A DNA stretch of 32,617 nucleotides from Rikenellaceae bacterium (lineage in GTDB: Bacteria; Bacteroidota; Bacteroidia; Bacteroidales; Rikenellaceae). Positions within the stretch are counted from its first letter, which is position 1; every line of letters starts with the position of its first letter. The notes beneath the pieces were generated by a model that did not search any database, was not told the DNA's origin, and saw only the letters and a list, made by a program, of their open reading frames with translations. The stretch spans positions 1 through 32,617 of the forward strand of contig JAIECQ010000123.1 in NCBI GenBank assembly GCA_029068395.1. Reading direction: 5' to 3'. Shown in pieces: positions 8,123-16,221 of this stretch. The position numbers and the translations under genes are program-made.

Positions 8123-8788
8123 TTAAAGCAATCCCCGTTTAAGAAAGCTCCAGTGCTCATTATGACCTATTATTATATGGTCCAACAGCCTTATGTCGAA
8201 CAGAGAACATGCCTGCGCGAGTTTTTGGGTCAGCTCCGTGTCGTCACCGCTCGGCTCCGCATTGCCCGAGGGATGGTTATGCACTATTATCACCGCAGCA
8301 GCAAGCAGCTCTACGGCACGGCGAACCACAATCTTGACATCAGACACCACGGCCGACGTGCCACCCACCGATATGCGTCGTTTCTCTATCAGGCGGTTGC
8401 CGCCCGTGAGATAAAGGGCCCACAGCTCCTCCTGGCTCTTGCCGTAGAAGTCGTCTGCCATAAGAGACTTGACATCCATGTCGGTCTTTATCTGATCTGG
8501 CGGTGACGGCCTCTGCGGAGCCATCCGTCCCACCAGCATCATGGCGGCGGCCACACGCGCCGACTGTCGTTTGCCCATACGTCCCGCCTTGGATATGGCA
8601 TCGCCGCTCTTGCCTGCCAGCGACGACAGGTCGCCACTGCAAAAGTCGTACAGACGCTCAAGCGGGCATACGTCGTCATAACCCGCCACCACCGCAAGCA
8701 GCTCCCTGTCTTCAAGACGCGAGACCTCTCCGAGCATCACCTTGTCATAAAGCGTCATTCCGGCCACCGGCTCTATTCTCTTGTACAT
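8123..8788 (-). CDS. radC: RadC-family JAB/MPN+ domain protein
   Basis: RadC proteins carry a C-terminal JAMM metalloprotease-like fold. They were named for DNA repair, but their function is unresolved. In this 221-aa protein the JAMM motif is complete: HNHPSG (His about 174 and 176 in ORF-track numbering) followed by SGDD, with GGTSAVVSDVKIVVRRA before it. The N-terminal third aligns with the usual RadC leader (LEDRELLAVVAG), but the typical helix-hairpin-helix glycines are poorly kept. The ORF track begins at a TTG at 8800, which overlaps a TATATTTG element; the ATG at 8788 (MYKRIEP) is more likely. It is transcribed toward the candidate RNA's terminator and is not in an operon with tsaB, which ends in its own terminator. 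Confidence 0.92.
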   Translation of the reverse strand: MYKRIEPVAGMTLYDKVMLGEVSRLEDRELLAVVAGYDDVCPLERLYDFCSGDLSSLAGKSGDAISKAGRMGKRQSARVAAAMMLVGRMAPQRPSPPDQIKTDMDVKSLMADDFYGKSQEELWALYLTGGNRLIEKRRISVGGTSAVVSDVKIVVRRAVELLAAAVIIVHNHPSGNAEPSGDDTELTQKLAQACSLFDIRLLDHIIIGHNEHWSFLKRGLL

Positions 8789-8797
8789 AAATAAGCT

Positions 8798-8805
8798 CAA
8801 ATATA
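8798..8805 (-). promoter_or_regulatory. Candidate -7 element for radC
   Basis: On the minus strand it reads TATATTTG, about 10 nt upstream of ATG 8788. No -33 TTG sits at the usual spacing. It argues against the TTG start at 8800. Confidence 0.4.
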
Positions 8806-8833
8806 TTACCCCCCCTGACAGCCCGCACCGTCA

Positions 8834-8872
8834 TTAAAAAAACAGGGGGAACTCATACGGAAGTCCCCCCTG
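8834..8872 (-). terminator. Terminator immediately after tsaB
   Basis: CAGGGGGA pairs with TCCCCCCTG (one extra C). On the minus strand a run of seven T follows. The hairpin begins one nucleotide after the tsaB stop codon. Confidence 0.8.
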
Positions 8873-8873
8873 C

Positions 8874-9590
8874 CTACACCTCAAGAGGCTGTTTTTTCGG
8901 CACGCCGGCAACAAACTCCTTAAGATAGAAAGGCTCGAAGTATGCCACATCTTCAAACCGTCCCGCCTCAAACTGCCGCTCGGCTAAAAGAGCCATGCCA
9001 CGGGCCGACGGCGCCACCGACACGAAACTGAGCCCGGGACGCCTCATCACATCACGACATTTGAAGGCGCCGCCTCCGAATATCAGCATGGGAGCCTCGG
9101 CCATAAAGCCGGCAAACGAATGCTCGTCTATTATGCGGGCCTCAACGGGTGACAGCTCGTTACCCTTGCTGTCGTATATGGCGGTATATACCTCCATGCG
9201 CCGCGCATCTATCATGGGACACAGCAGTGTGTGCTCTATGTCGTCGCACTCTATCAATCCTGCCTTGTGGTCTTCGACCGCAGCCATCACAAGGCTCTGA
9301 AGCGAGCTTATACCCATCAGGGGCTTGGAAGCGCCGTAACAGATACCCTTGGCCACAGAGGTGCCTATACGCAAGCCTGTGTAAGAGCCGGGGCCCATGC
9401 CCACGGCTACGGCATCGAGGTCGGCGGCGTCAATGTCGTTCTCTTTGAACAACTCGTCTATAAACGAGGCCAGCTTGCGTGAGTGGTCGCGACCCTCTTC
9501 GCTCTCGCGCAATGACAACAGAGCACCGTTATGCGACAGGGCAACCGAACATATATTGGTGCCCGTTTCAATACAGAGTATGAGCGACAT
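8874..9590 (-). CDS. tsaB: tRNA threonylcarbamoyladenosine biosynthesis protein TsaB
   Basis: TsaB is the inactive ASKHA-fold paralogue that dimerises with TsaD; with TsaE they transfer threonylcarbamoyl from the TsaC product to A37 of ANN-reading tRNAs. The 238-aa protein shows the N-terminal LCIETGTNICSVAL, the conserved HSRKL (substituting for the usual HS..L), DAVAVGMGPGSYTGLRIGTSVAKG, and a DARRMEVYTA segment after the nucleotide-binding region. It lies 3 bp downstream of the Lrp/AsnC-type gene on the same strand and is closed by a terminator, so these two genes form a short operon. Confidence 0.95.
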   Translation of the reverse strand: MSLILCIETGTNICSVALSHNGALLSLRESEEGRDHSRKLASFIDELFKENDIDAADLDAVAVGMGPGSYTGLRIGTSVAKGICYGASKPLMGISSLQSLVMAAVEDHKAGLIECDDIEHTLLCPMIDARRMEVYTAIYDSKGNELSPVEARIIDEHSFAGFMAEAPMLIFGGGAFKCRDVMRRPGLSFVSVAPSARGMALLAERQFEAGRFEDVAYFEPFYLKEFVAGVPKKQPLEV

Positions 9591-9593
9591 TGC

Positions 9594-10070
9594 CTATTTG
9601 GTTTTGGCCGTACCCACGTTTACCTGACGCTCGAACGACTGGTACAACGAAAGGAAGGTTTCTGTTTGCGTGACACCCGGAATGCCCTGTATGGTATTTA
9701 TTATCACGTTCATAAGATGTTCGTTGTCGGTGCAGAATATCTTAAGGAACAGTGTGTACTTGCCTGTTATGAAGTGGCACTCCACAATCTCGGGTATGCT
9801 TTTGAGGCTGTCGACCACCGAACTTATGATGTTAGGCTCAGAGATGCGCACCCCCACATAGGCACACACGTCGTTACCCAATGCCTTGGGATTGATTTCC
9901 AGACGCGAACCCGTTATTATGCCCGCCTCCTCTAATTTCTTGACCCTTTGGTGTATGGCCGCTCCCGATATGCCGCACTCACGCGCTATCTCCAGAAAAG
10001 GCATACGGGCATTGCTTATCAAGTGCATCAGAATCTTCTGATCTATCGCATCAATATGGTATTTTGCCAT
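9594..10070 (-). CDS. Lrp/AsnC family transcriptional regulator
   Basis: A 158-aa cytosolic DNA-binding regulator. Residues about 5-55 form the AsnC-type helix-turn-helix (DAIDQKILMHLISNARMPFLEIARECGISGAAIHQRVKKLEEAGII). Residues about 70-148 form the alpha-beta RAM effector domain (VCAYVGVRIS..., VVECHFITGKYTLFLKIFC...). Members usually assemble as octamers and sense amino acids. It is the first gene of the pair with tsaB and lies 154 bp downstream of kbl on the same strand. In E. coli Lrp controls the tdh-kbl operon, so control of the adjacent kbl is a reasonable but untested inference. The ligand cannot be told from the sequence. Confidence 0.93.
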   Translation of the reverse strand: MAKYHIDAIDQKILMHLISNARMPFLEIARECGISGAAIHQRVKKLEEAGIITGSRLEINPKALGNDVCAYVGVRISEPNIISSVVDSLKSIPEIVECHFITGKYTLFLKIFCTDNEHLMNVIINTIQGIPGVTQTETFLSLYQSFERQVNVGTAKTK

Positions 10071-10165
10071 AGTTGTTGTTTTATGTTTTACTTCCCTTGC
10101 TTAGGGCGCAGCGTTCAAATGGCAGACACGAGCAGCAACAGCGGCCCGGTCTCCTCTTCGAACGA

Positions 10166-10207
10166 CAACCCTGAAAATCATTCCCGCATCAGGGTTGCCC
10201 GATGCGG
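10166..10207 (-). terminator. Overlapping hairpins behind kbl (possible terminator)
   Basis: On the minus strand CCGCATC/GATGCGG is followed by GAATGATTTT, a weak terminator-like signal 18 bp after the kbl stop. A second helix, CAACCCTGA/TCAGGGTTG, interleaves with it, so the segment could form a pseudoknot or switch between structures. Confidence 0.5.
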
Positions 10208-10224
10208 TAATAAGATTGACGACT

Positions 10225-11415
10225 CTACTTTATAACACCCAGCTGACGTCCCACCTTGGTAAAGGCAGCCACGCACTTGTCTAAGTGCTCTCTTTCATGA
10301 CCTGCCGACACCTGCACGCGTATGCGGGCCTGGTCTTTGGGCACCACCGGATAATAGAAGCCCGTAACGTATATGCCCTCTTCCAGAAGCTTGGCGGCGA
10401 AATCCTGCGACAGCTTGGCATCGTAAAGCATCACGGCACATATTGCAGACTGGGTGGGTTTGATGTCGAAACCTGCGGCTATCATCTTGTCGCGGAAATA
10501 CTCCACGTTGGCCACCAGTTTGTCGTGCAACGCGTCAGACTCGCCGAGCATCTTGAACACCTCAAGCGATGCGCCCACCACTGCGGGAGGCACCGAGTTT
10601 GAGAACAGATAGGGACGCGAACGCTGACGGAGCATGTCTATAATCTCTTTCTTGCCGGTGGTGAAACCGCCTATGGCGCCGCCGAAGGCCTTGCCAAGGG
10701 TACCGGTTATTATCTCTACCTTGCCGCGCAGGTTGTAAAGCTCGGTCACGCCGCGGCCCGTCTTGCCCACGACACCTGCCGAGTGGCACTCGTCCACCAT
10801 GACCATGGCGTCATATTTCTCGGCCAAGGCCACTATCTTGTCCATGGGGGCCACATTGCCGTCCATAGAGAAGACGCCGTCGGTGACTATGATACGGAAA
10901 CGCTGAGCCTGGGCCAGTTTGAGGCACTCTTCAAGCTCGGCCATGTCGGCGTTGGCATAACGGTAACGCTTGGCCTTGCACAGGCGCACGCCGTCTATGA
11001 TGGATGCGTGGTTGAGCGAGTCTGATATTATGGCGTCCTGCTCGGTGAGAAGAGGCTCAAACACACCGCCGTTGGCATCGAAGCATGCGGCGTAAAGAAT
11101 GGTGTCCTCGGTGCCGAAATAGTCGGCTATGCTCTTCTCAAGCTCTTTGTGTATGTCTTGTGTTCCGCAAATGAAACGCACCGACGACATGCCGTAACCG
11201 CGCAGGTCCATCATCTTCTTGGCAGCCTCAACCAGGCGGGGATGATCTGAAAGACCCAGATAGTTGTTTGCGCAGAAATTGAGCACTTCGGTACTGCCGC
11301 CCACCTGTATGTCGGCACGCTGCGGCGATGTTATAATACGTTCGTTTTTGTAAAGACCGGCCTCTTTGATAGACTGAAGCTCTGCGGTTAGATGTTTTTT
11401 GATTTCGGAATACAT
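10225..11415 (-). CDS. kbl: Glycine C-acetyltransferase (2-amino-3-ketobutyrate CoA ligase)
   Basis: A PLP enzyme that cleaves 2-amino-3-ketobutyrate with CoA to glycine and acetyl-CoA, the second step of threonine degradation. The 396-aa protein fits the alpha-oxoamine synthase family: FCANNYLGLSDHP near 47-59, the cofactor-stacking segment near ILYAACFDANGG, DECHSAG (208-214), and the PLP lysine in ITGTLGKAFGG (Lys about 242). Full length and Kbl-like throughout, distinguishing it from the related KAS and BioF enzymes. The partner threonine dehydrogenase is not in the window. An Lrp/AsnC regulator lies downstream. A candidate promoter lies about 170 bp upstream, giving a long leader. Confidence 0.94.
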   Translation of the reverse strand: MYSEIKKHLTAELQSIKEAGLYKNERIITSPQRADIQVGGSTEVLNFCANNYLGLSDHPRLVEAAKKMMDLRGYGMSSVRFICGTQDIHKELEKSIADYFGTEDTILYAACFDANGGVFEPLLTEQDAIISDSLNHASIIDGVRLCKAKRYRYANADMAELEECLKLAQAQRFRIIVTDGVFSMDGNVAPMDKIVALAEKYDAMVMVDECHSAGVVGKTGRGVTELYNLRGKVEIITGTLGKAFGGAIGGFTTGKKEIIDMLRQRSRPYLFSNSVPPAVVGASLEVFKMLGESDALHDKLVANVEYFRDKMIAAGFDIKPTQSAICAVMLYDAKLSQDFAAKLLEEGIYVTGFYYPVVPKDQARIRVQVSAGHEREHLDKCVAAFTKVGRQLGVIK

Positions 11416-11586
11416 AGATTATTATTTTTAGTTTTTTATCTTATCCGCAACACGTTTTAGCATTTTAACCGACTCTGTCAAGCACACACTAAGCCTCCCC
11501 CTCAGACGTCGGCACAATGTCTTCGCGCCGTTCTTAGGCCCGATGCGGTATGTCTGCCTATTGTCATAATTTGGGTTTCCACCTAA

Positions 11587-11594
11587 CAAAGATA
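11587..11594 (-). promoter_or_regulatory. Candidate -7 element for kbl
   Basis: TATCTTTG on the minus strand, with TTC instead of TTG at the -33 position. It implies a leader of about 165 nt, in which I see no clear riboswitch fold. Confidence 0.45.
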
Positions 11595-11717
11595 AAGTTT
11601 TATATTTTAAAATGAAAATAAAAATGCGCATTTCGATACGAAATTATAAAATTCCATACTGACAACCGCAACTTTTGCCTCTTGCAGGCCAATGTATGCC
11701 ATGTATTCAAACAGATT

Positions 11718-11746
11718 GCGGGTGCCGGCATCAGGTCGGCACCCGC
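11718..11746 (-). terminator. Hairpin terminator after fhs
   Basis: A perfect 10-bp stem GCGGGTGCCG/CGGCACCCGC with a 9-nt loop, 22 bp after the fhs stop. On the minus strand a weak T-containing tail (AATCTGTTTG) follows. Confidence 0.65.
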
Positions 11747-11767
11747 AAGACATCACGGCAGACTGTT

Positions 11768-13438
11768 CTACGACAGGCCCGTTATGCGCCCCTGGTCATC
11801 TATGTCTATGCTCTCGGCGGCGGGCACCTCGGGCAGACCCGGCATGCGCATCATGTCACCGGCAATGGGAATTATAAAGCCCGCCCCTGCGGCCAGCTCC
11901 ACCTCGCGCACCTTAAGTATGAAACCCTCGGGACGCCCTAACTGCTTGGGATCGTCAGAAAGCGACTTCTGCGTCTTGGCCATGCAGATGGGCAGCTTGT
12001 CATGTCCCAACGAATATATGCGCTTTATGTCGGCCACCGCCTTGCCGGTATATTCGACGCCGGCGGCACCGTATATCTGACGGGCTATTATATCTATCTT
12101 CTCCTCAATGGGGCGGTTGCACCCATAGAGCTTTATGCACTCGACGGGATTGCGTCTTATGGCCTCCACCACCTTCTCGGCAAGATCCAATCCACCCTCT
12201 CCGCCCTTGGCCCACACCTCGCACAGAGAGACGGGCACATCCTTGGTGCGGCAGAACTCCTCTATCAGCTCTATCTCTTCGGGCGAGTCGGCCGTAAAGC
12301 GGTTTATGGCCACTATGGGGTTGGCATCGAAGCGGCGTATGTTCTCGATGTGCTTTTCAAGGTTGGCCATGCCGCGACGCAACGCATCGACATCGGGCTG
12401 CGACAGCTCGTCCAACGGCTTGCCTCCGTGATATTTGAGAGCCTTTATGGTGGCCACCAGCACCACCACCTTGGGATAGACGCCCATGCGGCGGCACTTT
12501 ATGTCGATGAACTTCTCGCCTCCCAGGTCGAAACCGAAGCCCGCCTCGGTGACGGCATAGTCGGAGAGGCTCATGGCCATACGTGTGGCCACTATGGTGT
12601 TGGTACCCTGGGCTATGTTGGCAAACGGACCGCCGTGTATTATGGCGGGGGTGTGCTCGATGGTCTGCACAAGGTTGGGTTTGAGCGCCTCTTTAAGTAT
12701 CACCGCCATGGCTCCCTCGGCCTTGAGGTCGCGAGCATAGACAGGCTTGCGGTCGAAGGTGTAACCGACGAATATGCCGCCAAGCCGCTCCTTAAGCTCT
12801 TTCATGCTCTCGCTCATGCACAGTATGGCCATCACCTCAGAGGCCGCCGTTATATCGAAGCCCGTCTCGCGGGGACGCCCTCCCGCGACACCTCCCAAGC
12901 CCACTATGATGTTGCGCAGGGCGCGGTCGTTCATGTCCATCACCCGCTTCCACACAACGGTACGGGGGTCTATGCCCAAGGTGTTGCGCTTGTTTTGTAT
13001 ATTGTTGTCTATAAGTGCCGACAGCAGGTTATGGGCCTTGCTCACGGCATCGAAGTCGCCAGTGAAGTTGAGGTTTATATCCTCCATGGGCAACACCTGC
13101 GAGTAACCTCCGCCGGCCGCGCCCCCCTTGATGCCGAACACCGGACCCAGCGACGGCTCGCGCAAGGCAACCACCGAACTGTAGCCCAATCGGTTCAGCG
13201 CCTGCGTCAGACCTATCGACACGGTGGTCTTGCCCTCGCCGGCGGGGGTGGGCGATATGGCCGACACCAATATGAGGTTGCTGCGGCCTATCTTGTTATG
13301 GTCTATGAGACTAAGCGGCAGTTTGGCCTTGTAACGGCCATAGCTTTCGAGGGTATGGGCGTCGATACCCAAACGCGCAGCCACATCAACTATGGGTTCA
13401 AGCTCAACCGAGTGAGCGATACGCAAATCTTCATTCAT
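11768..13438 (-). CDS. fhs: Formate--tetrahydrofolate ligase
   Basis: This enzyme makes 10-formyl-tetrahydrofolate from formate, THF and ATP, feeding purine synthesis and one-carbon metabolism; it is cytosolic and usually tetrameric. The 556-aa length is standard. Visible motifs are the P-loop-like PTPAGEGKTT (about 64-72), REPSLGPVFGIKGGAAGGGYSQVLPMEDINLNFTGDFDA, a GGVAGGRPRETGFDITAASEVMAI block, and the C-terminal GEIMRMPGLP-like segment (GDMMRMPGLPEVPAA). It starts at ATG 13438 with no close upstream gene (136 bp to the SGNH gene on the same strand) and has its own hairpin terminator. Kbl upstream-side products (glycine) also feed the C1 pool, a metabolic rather than operonic link. Confidence 0.97.
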   Translation of the reverse strand: MNEDLRIAHSVELEPIVDVAARLGIDAHTLESYGRYKAKLPLSLIDHNKIGRSNLILVSAISPTPAGEGKTTVSIGLTQALNRLGYSSVVALREPSLGPVFGIKGGAAGGGYSQVLPMEDINLNFTGDFDAVSKAHNLLSALIDNNIQNKRNTLGIDPRTVVWKRVMDMNDRALRNIIVGLGGVAGGRPRETGFDITAASEVMAILCMSESMKELKERLGGIFVGYTFDRKPVYARDLKAEGAMAVILKEALKPNLVQTIEHTPAIIHGGPFANIAQGTNTIVATRMAMSLSDYAVTEAGFGFDLGGEKFIDIKCRRMGVYPKVVVLVATIKALKYHGGKPLDELSQPDVDALRRGMANLEKHIENIRRFDANPIVAINRFTADSPEEIELIEEFCRTKDVPVSLCEVWAKGGEGGLDLAEKVVEAIRRNPVECIKLYGCNRPIEEKIDIIARQIYGAAGVEYTGKAVADIKRIYSLGHDKLPICMAKTQKSLSDDPKQLGRPEGFILKVREVELAAGAGFIIPIAGDMMRMPGLPEVPAAESIDIDDQGRITGLS

Positions 13439-13574
13439 TATCTTATCGTTTTATCGTTTGACTCTCATGTGCCACATACGCCCTTGGCGTGCCCTCTGCA
13501 TTGCCGTCCTGGCCGCCCCCGCAAAAGCACAGACAAATTCCGTGCCGCATGTCGCTGTGCCGCCGGGCATGCCG

Positions 13575-15011
13575 CTACAGTGCTTCCATCAACGCATCCG
13601 AGAGGCGGCGGGCAATAACCGATGCACCCCGGGCCGAGACGTGGGTATAATCTTTAGACGCCCAGTTCTTGTCTACAAACTCGGTCATGCTGTTCTCGCC
13701 ACCCATTGCGGTGAAGGTGTCCCAGTAAGCCACCCCTGCCTTGCGTGCTATAGCGCGCTGATGCCTTATCATGGCCTTGACCTCGGGCATGGTGCGATAG
13801 TCGCCGTCCTGGTTGCTGCTGCGGTCGCTAAGGCCCATTATTATGACCGAGGCACCCGGATAGCATCTCTTTATATTGGCGACGATAGCACTCATGCGGT
13901 CTTCAAAAGAGGTGTAGCGCATCGTTCCCGTGGCCACCACATTCAAGCCATACTCTATTATTATAAGGTCGTAAGGATTGATGTCGTTGAAACGGTTGTT
14001 TTGCGTCACTGTCAGCTTGGACATCTGCAACCCCGAGCTGCCGCGGTCGGCGAAGTTGTCGACCTGCACGCCGTAAGGGCCATGCAACGATGCGCCATAG
14101 GCATAAAAGCCCTCCACGTCATCAAAGTCAAAGCTGATGGTTGAGACCGCAACGGGCGACGACACGGTGATCTTCTGTATCATGGGGTCTGACGGCGGCA
14201 TAAACGTCATTACCATAGAGTCGTTGACGGTGGCATATATAACGGTGCTGCCTCTGTTTATGAAAAAGAAGTCAACTTGGCGTACATTCTTAAGGCAGCT
14301 CTTGGCGTTGGTCACACGATAGGCTACGGTGGCATTGTCGTCGACAGGCACCGATATGGAGCCGGAGAGCATGAAGCAGGTGTCGAGCGCCGCACCGTTG
14401 CGCCTCTTCACCGAATAGCTTTTCCATCCCGAATATGTATGCCCCACAGTACGCCTTAACTTCGAGACGGGCGATGTGACAGGCACGAATCCCACCCCGG
14501 TGCCGCCACAACGACGTTGCAGATATTCGCGCAGGTCGCCGGTCAGCAGGTCGCCCTCTATGAACGAGTCGCCCACGAAGCCTATGCGCACCACCCTGTT
14601 CTTGCACTCCGACATGGCGGCACGAAAGGCGTCGAGCGCGCTGCCGTCAGCAGAGAAATCTTCTATAGGGGTCACCTTGGGGAGCTTCTTGGCGGCAGCA
14701 CCCTTGACTGACGAGGTGTCGCCCCTGACAACCTTGACAGGTGCCGGCATAACCCTCGGCAGGGTGTCGCCCTTGCCATTTGAAGGCATGGTCCTGCCAT
14801 CGGCACGCCCTGACGCCACAACCGCATGAGAGACAACGGCAGCGGTGTCAGAGCCCCCCTTCGACACCACGTCAGAGACAATGTCGGCACGACGAAGCCC
14901 ATGACCTCCAAAATCGAATGACGGAATAAGGCGTATGACCATAAGTATGGCAATCACCATAAAAGTGATAAGAGTGGTGTGAAAAATATAGTTTCGATTG
15001 CCTCGATACAT
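13575..15011 (-). CDS. Membrane-anchored SGNH/GDSL-type hydrolase
   Basis: A 478-aa protein predicted to be anchored in the inner membrane by one N-terminal helix (about 12-30), followed by a Ser/Gly/Ala-rich linker (about 35-115) and a periplasmic hydrolase domain. SGNH landmarks are FVGDSFIEGD (Ser about 149, block I), GTGVGFVP, an IIEYGLNVV segment carrying the block III Gly and Asn, and the C-terminal DYTH (Asp about 454, His about 457). Such enzymes remove or transfer acetyl groups on glycans or hydrolyse esters; homologues often sit beside MBOAT acyltransferases, but none is present here. The substrate is unknown. It is transcribed divergently from deoC. Confidence 0.82.
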   Translation of the reverse strand: MYRGNRNYIFHTTLITFMVIAILMVIRLIPSFDFGGHGLRRADIVSDVVSKGGSDTAAVVSHAVVASGRADGRTMPSNGKGDTLPRVMPAPVKVVRGDTSSVKGAAAKKLPKVTPIEDFSADGSALDAFRAAMSECKNRVVRIGFVGDSFIEGDLLTGDLREYLQRRCGGTGVGFVPVTSPVSKLRRTVGHTYSGWKSYSVKRRNGAALDTCFMLSGSISVPVDDNATVAYRVTNAKSCLKNVRQVDFFFINRGSTVIYATVNDSMVMTFMPPSDPMIQKITVSSPVAVSTISFDFDDVEGFYAYGASLHGPYGVQVDNFADRGSSGLQMSKLTVTQNNRFNDINPYDLIIIEYGLNVVATGTMRYTSFEDRMSAIVANIKRCYPGASVIIMGLSDRSSNQDGDYRTMPEVKAMIRHQRAIARKAGVAYWDTFTAMGGENSMTEFVDKNWASKDYTHVSARGASVIARRLSDALMEAL

Positions 15012-15090
15012 ATTTGCGTTTTTTAGATATGCGGGTCGACAGCCCCGTCATGCGCAGTGCTGCCATATGACCGGGGTCTGTAGGCAAAGA

Positions 15091-15098
15091 CAAAGATA
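15091..15098 (-). promoter_or_regulatory. Candidate -7 element for the SGNH hydrolase gene
   Basis: TATCTTTG on the minus strand, about 80 nt upstream of the ATG at 15011. A TTG sits 16 nt upstream, shorter than the usual 19. Confidence 0.5.
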
Positions 15099-15129
15099 GT
15101 CCGATTTTTTCTTCCAAAGAAAAATTTAT

Positions 15130-15137
15130 TACTTTTG
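15130..15137 (+). promoter_or_regulatory. Candidate -7 element for deoC
   Basis: TACTTTTG matches TAnnTTTG about 88 nt upstream of the deoC ATG; the -33 position has TTT in place of TTG. It lies back to back with the SGNH gene's element. Confidence 0.45.
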
Positions 15138-15224
15138 TTTCTATAATTTTCAGGACTCGGCAAGCCGCCCGCACCTATTGCCGTCAGGGCGACAAAGAGC
15201 CACCTGCATAACACAACACCAATT

Positions 15225-16046
15225 ATGCCAAGTTTGACAAGACACATAACCACAAGTGAAGTCACCCGTACCATAGAGGCGGCCGAAAGGTTGTCGCACG
15301 ACATGCTCACGTCAGGGTCTCTATTAGGCATGGTGCCTCTTATAGACCACACCACCCTGTCGGTAACCGACTCTCACGAGAGTGTGCGCGCCTTCACCGC
15401 CGACATGCTTGCAAGGTGCCGCAAGGCCGGCGTGATGCCCGCCTCGGTGTGCACATCACCCCTCTTTGTCGAGAGCGTGGGCATAGAGCTTGGCGACGAG
15501 CCTGTGGCCATATGCTCGGTGGCGGGAGGCTTCCCATCGGGTCAGACATACCCCGAGGTCAAGATGCTCGAATGCTCCATGGCCATGGAGAACGGCGCCG
15601 ACGAGATAGACATGATAATAGATTTGGGGGCGGTGCGCATGGGTCGCCATGACGAGGCTTCGAGCCAGGTGCGCATAATAAAGGAGGAGCTTGACGACGA
15701 TGTCACCCTCAAGGTTATCGTAGAGACAGCCTCTTTCGAGAGCCTCGACGAGATATACAACGCCTGTATGGTGGCGCTCGAAGGAGGAGCCGACTTCGTA
15801 AAAAGCTCCACCGGCAAGAACACTGGCGGAGCCACCTATGAGGCCGCCGTGGCCATGTGCCTGGCAGTCAAAGACTACCACGAGGCATCGGGACGCATGG
15901 CGGGAGTCAAGTTTGCCGGAGGCATATCGTCACCCGAAGATGCCATGCCCTACATTGCCATCGCACGCCTTATCTTGGGTGCCGACTACATCACCCCCGA
16001 GTTTTTCAGAATAGGCTCAAGCTCTCTACTGAACAAGCTGGTATAA
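15225..16046 (+). CDS. deoC: Deoxyribose-phosphate aldolase
   Basis: A cytosolic class I aldolase splitting 2-deoxyribose 5-phosphate into acetaldehyde and glyceraldehyde 3-phosphate in deoxynucleoside catabolism. The 273-aa protein has the Schiff-base lysine in ADFVKSSTGK (Lys about 193), the helper lysine in VKFAGGIS (Lys about 229), the EID acid (Asp about 129) and PSGQTYPEVK. It carries an N-terminal extension relative to short bacterial forms, as in other Bacteroidetes enzymes. Ile codons are strongly ATA-biased (13 of 18), typical of this half of the window and unlike the genes beyond 17.6 kb. It stands alone with its own terminator. Confidence 0.96.
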   Translation: MPSLTRHITTSEVTRTIEAAERLSHDMLTSGSLLGMVPLIDHTTLSVTDSHESVRAFTADMLARCRKAGVMPASVCTSPLFVESVGIELGDEPVAICSVAGGFPSGQTYPEVKMLECSMAMENGADEIDMIIDLGAVRMGRHDEASSQVRIIKEELDDDVTLKVIVETASFESLDEIYNACMVALEGGADFVKSSTGKNTGGATYEAAVAMCLAVKDYHEASGRMAGVKFAGGISSPEDAMPYIAIARLILGADYITPEFFRIGSSSLLNKLV

Positions 16047-16156
16047 GTGCCTTTTATTCTGCCCTTATTTTGCTGGCACTGCCTCCGGCGGCCCTTCCGG
16101 GGGAGGGGTCGCGGACCCCGTTTTGATATTTTTGAGGGCAAACTAAGCGGATAAGT

Positions 16157-16221
16157 ACGAAAAAGAGGAGTAAAGGTGTTTCGACTTGGGTCTCACACCT
16201 TTACCCCTCTTTTTCGTTTTT
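16157..16221. terminator. Long bidirectional terminator hairpin after deoC
   Basis: A 23-bp stem with one mismatch, ACGAAAAAGAGG... against ...CCTCTTTTTCGT, with a 15-nt loop and a TTTT tail on the plus strand. It is about 110 bp after the deoC stop. Confidence 0.8.

Noticed and set aside
7942-8142. 66-aa plus-strand ORF near radC
   Set aside because: It reads straight through the strong terminator at 8007-8038 and overlaps the end of radC.
12002-13618. 538-aa plus-strand ORF antisense to fhs
   Set aside because: It is a codon-bias shadow. The opposite strand holds fhs with all family motifs, and the translated shadow shows no family.
13458-14144. Plus-strand ORF beginning with a signal-peptide-like stretch
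   Set aside because: The ALCIAVLAAPAKAQ start looks secretory, but the rest is antisense to the SGNH hydrolase and has no domain; coincidence.
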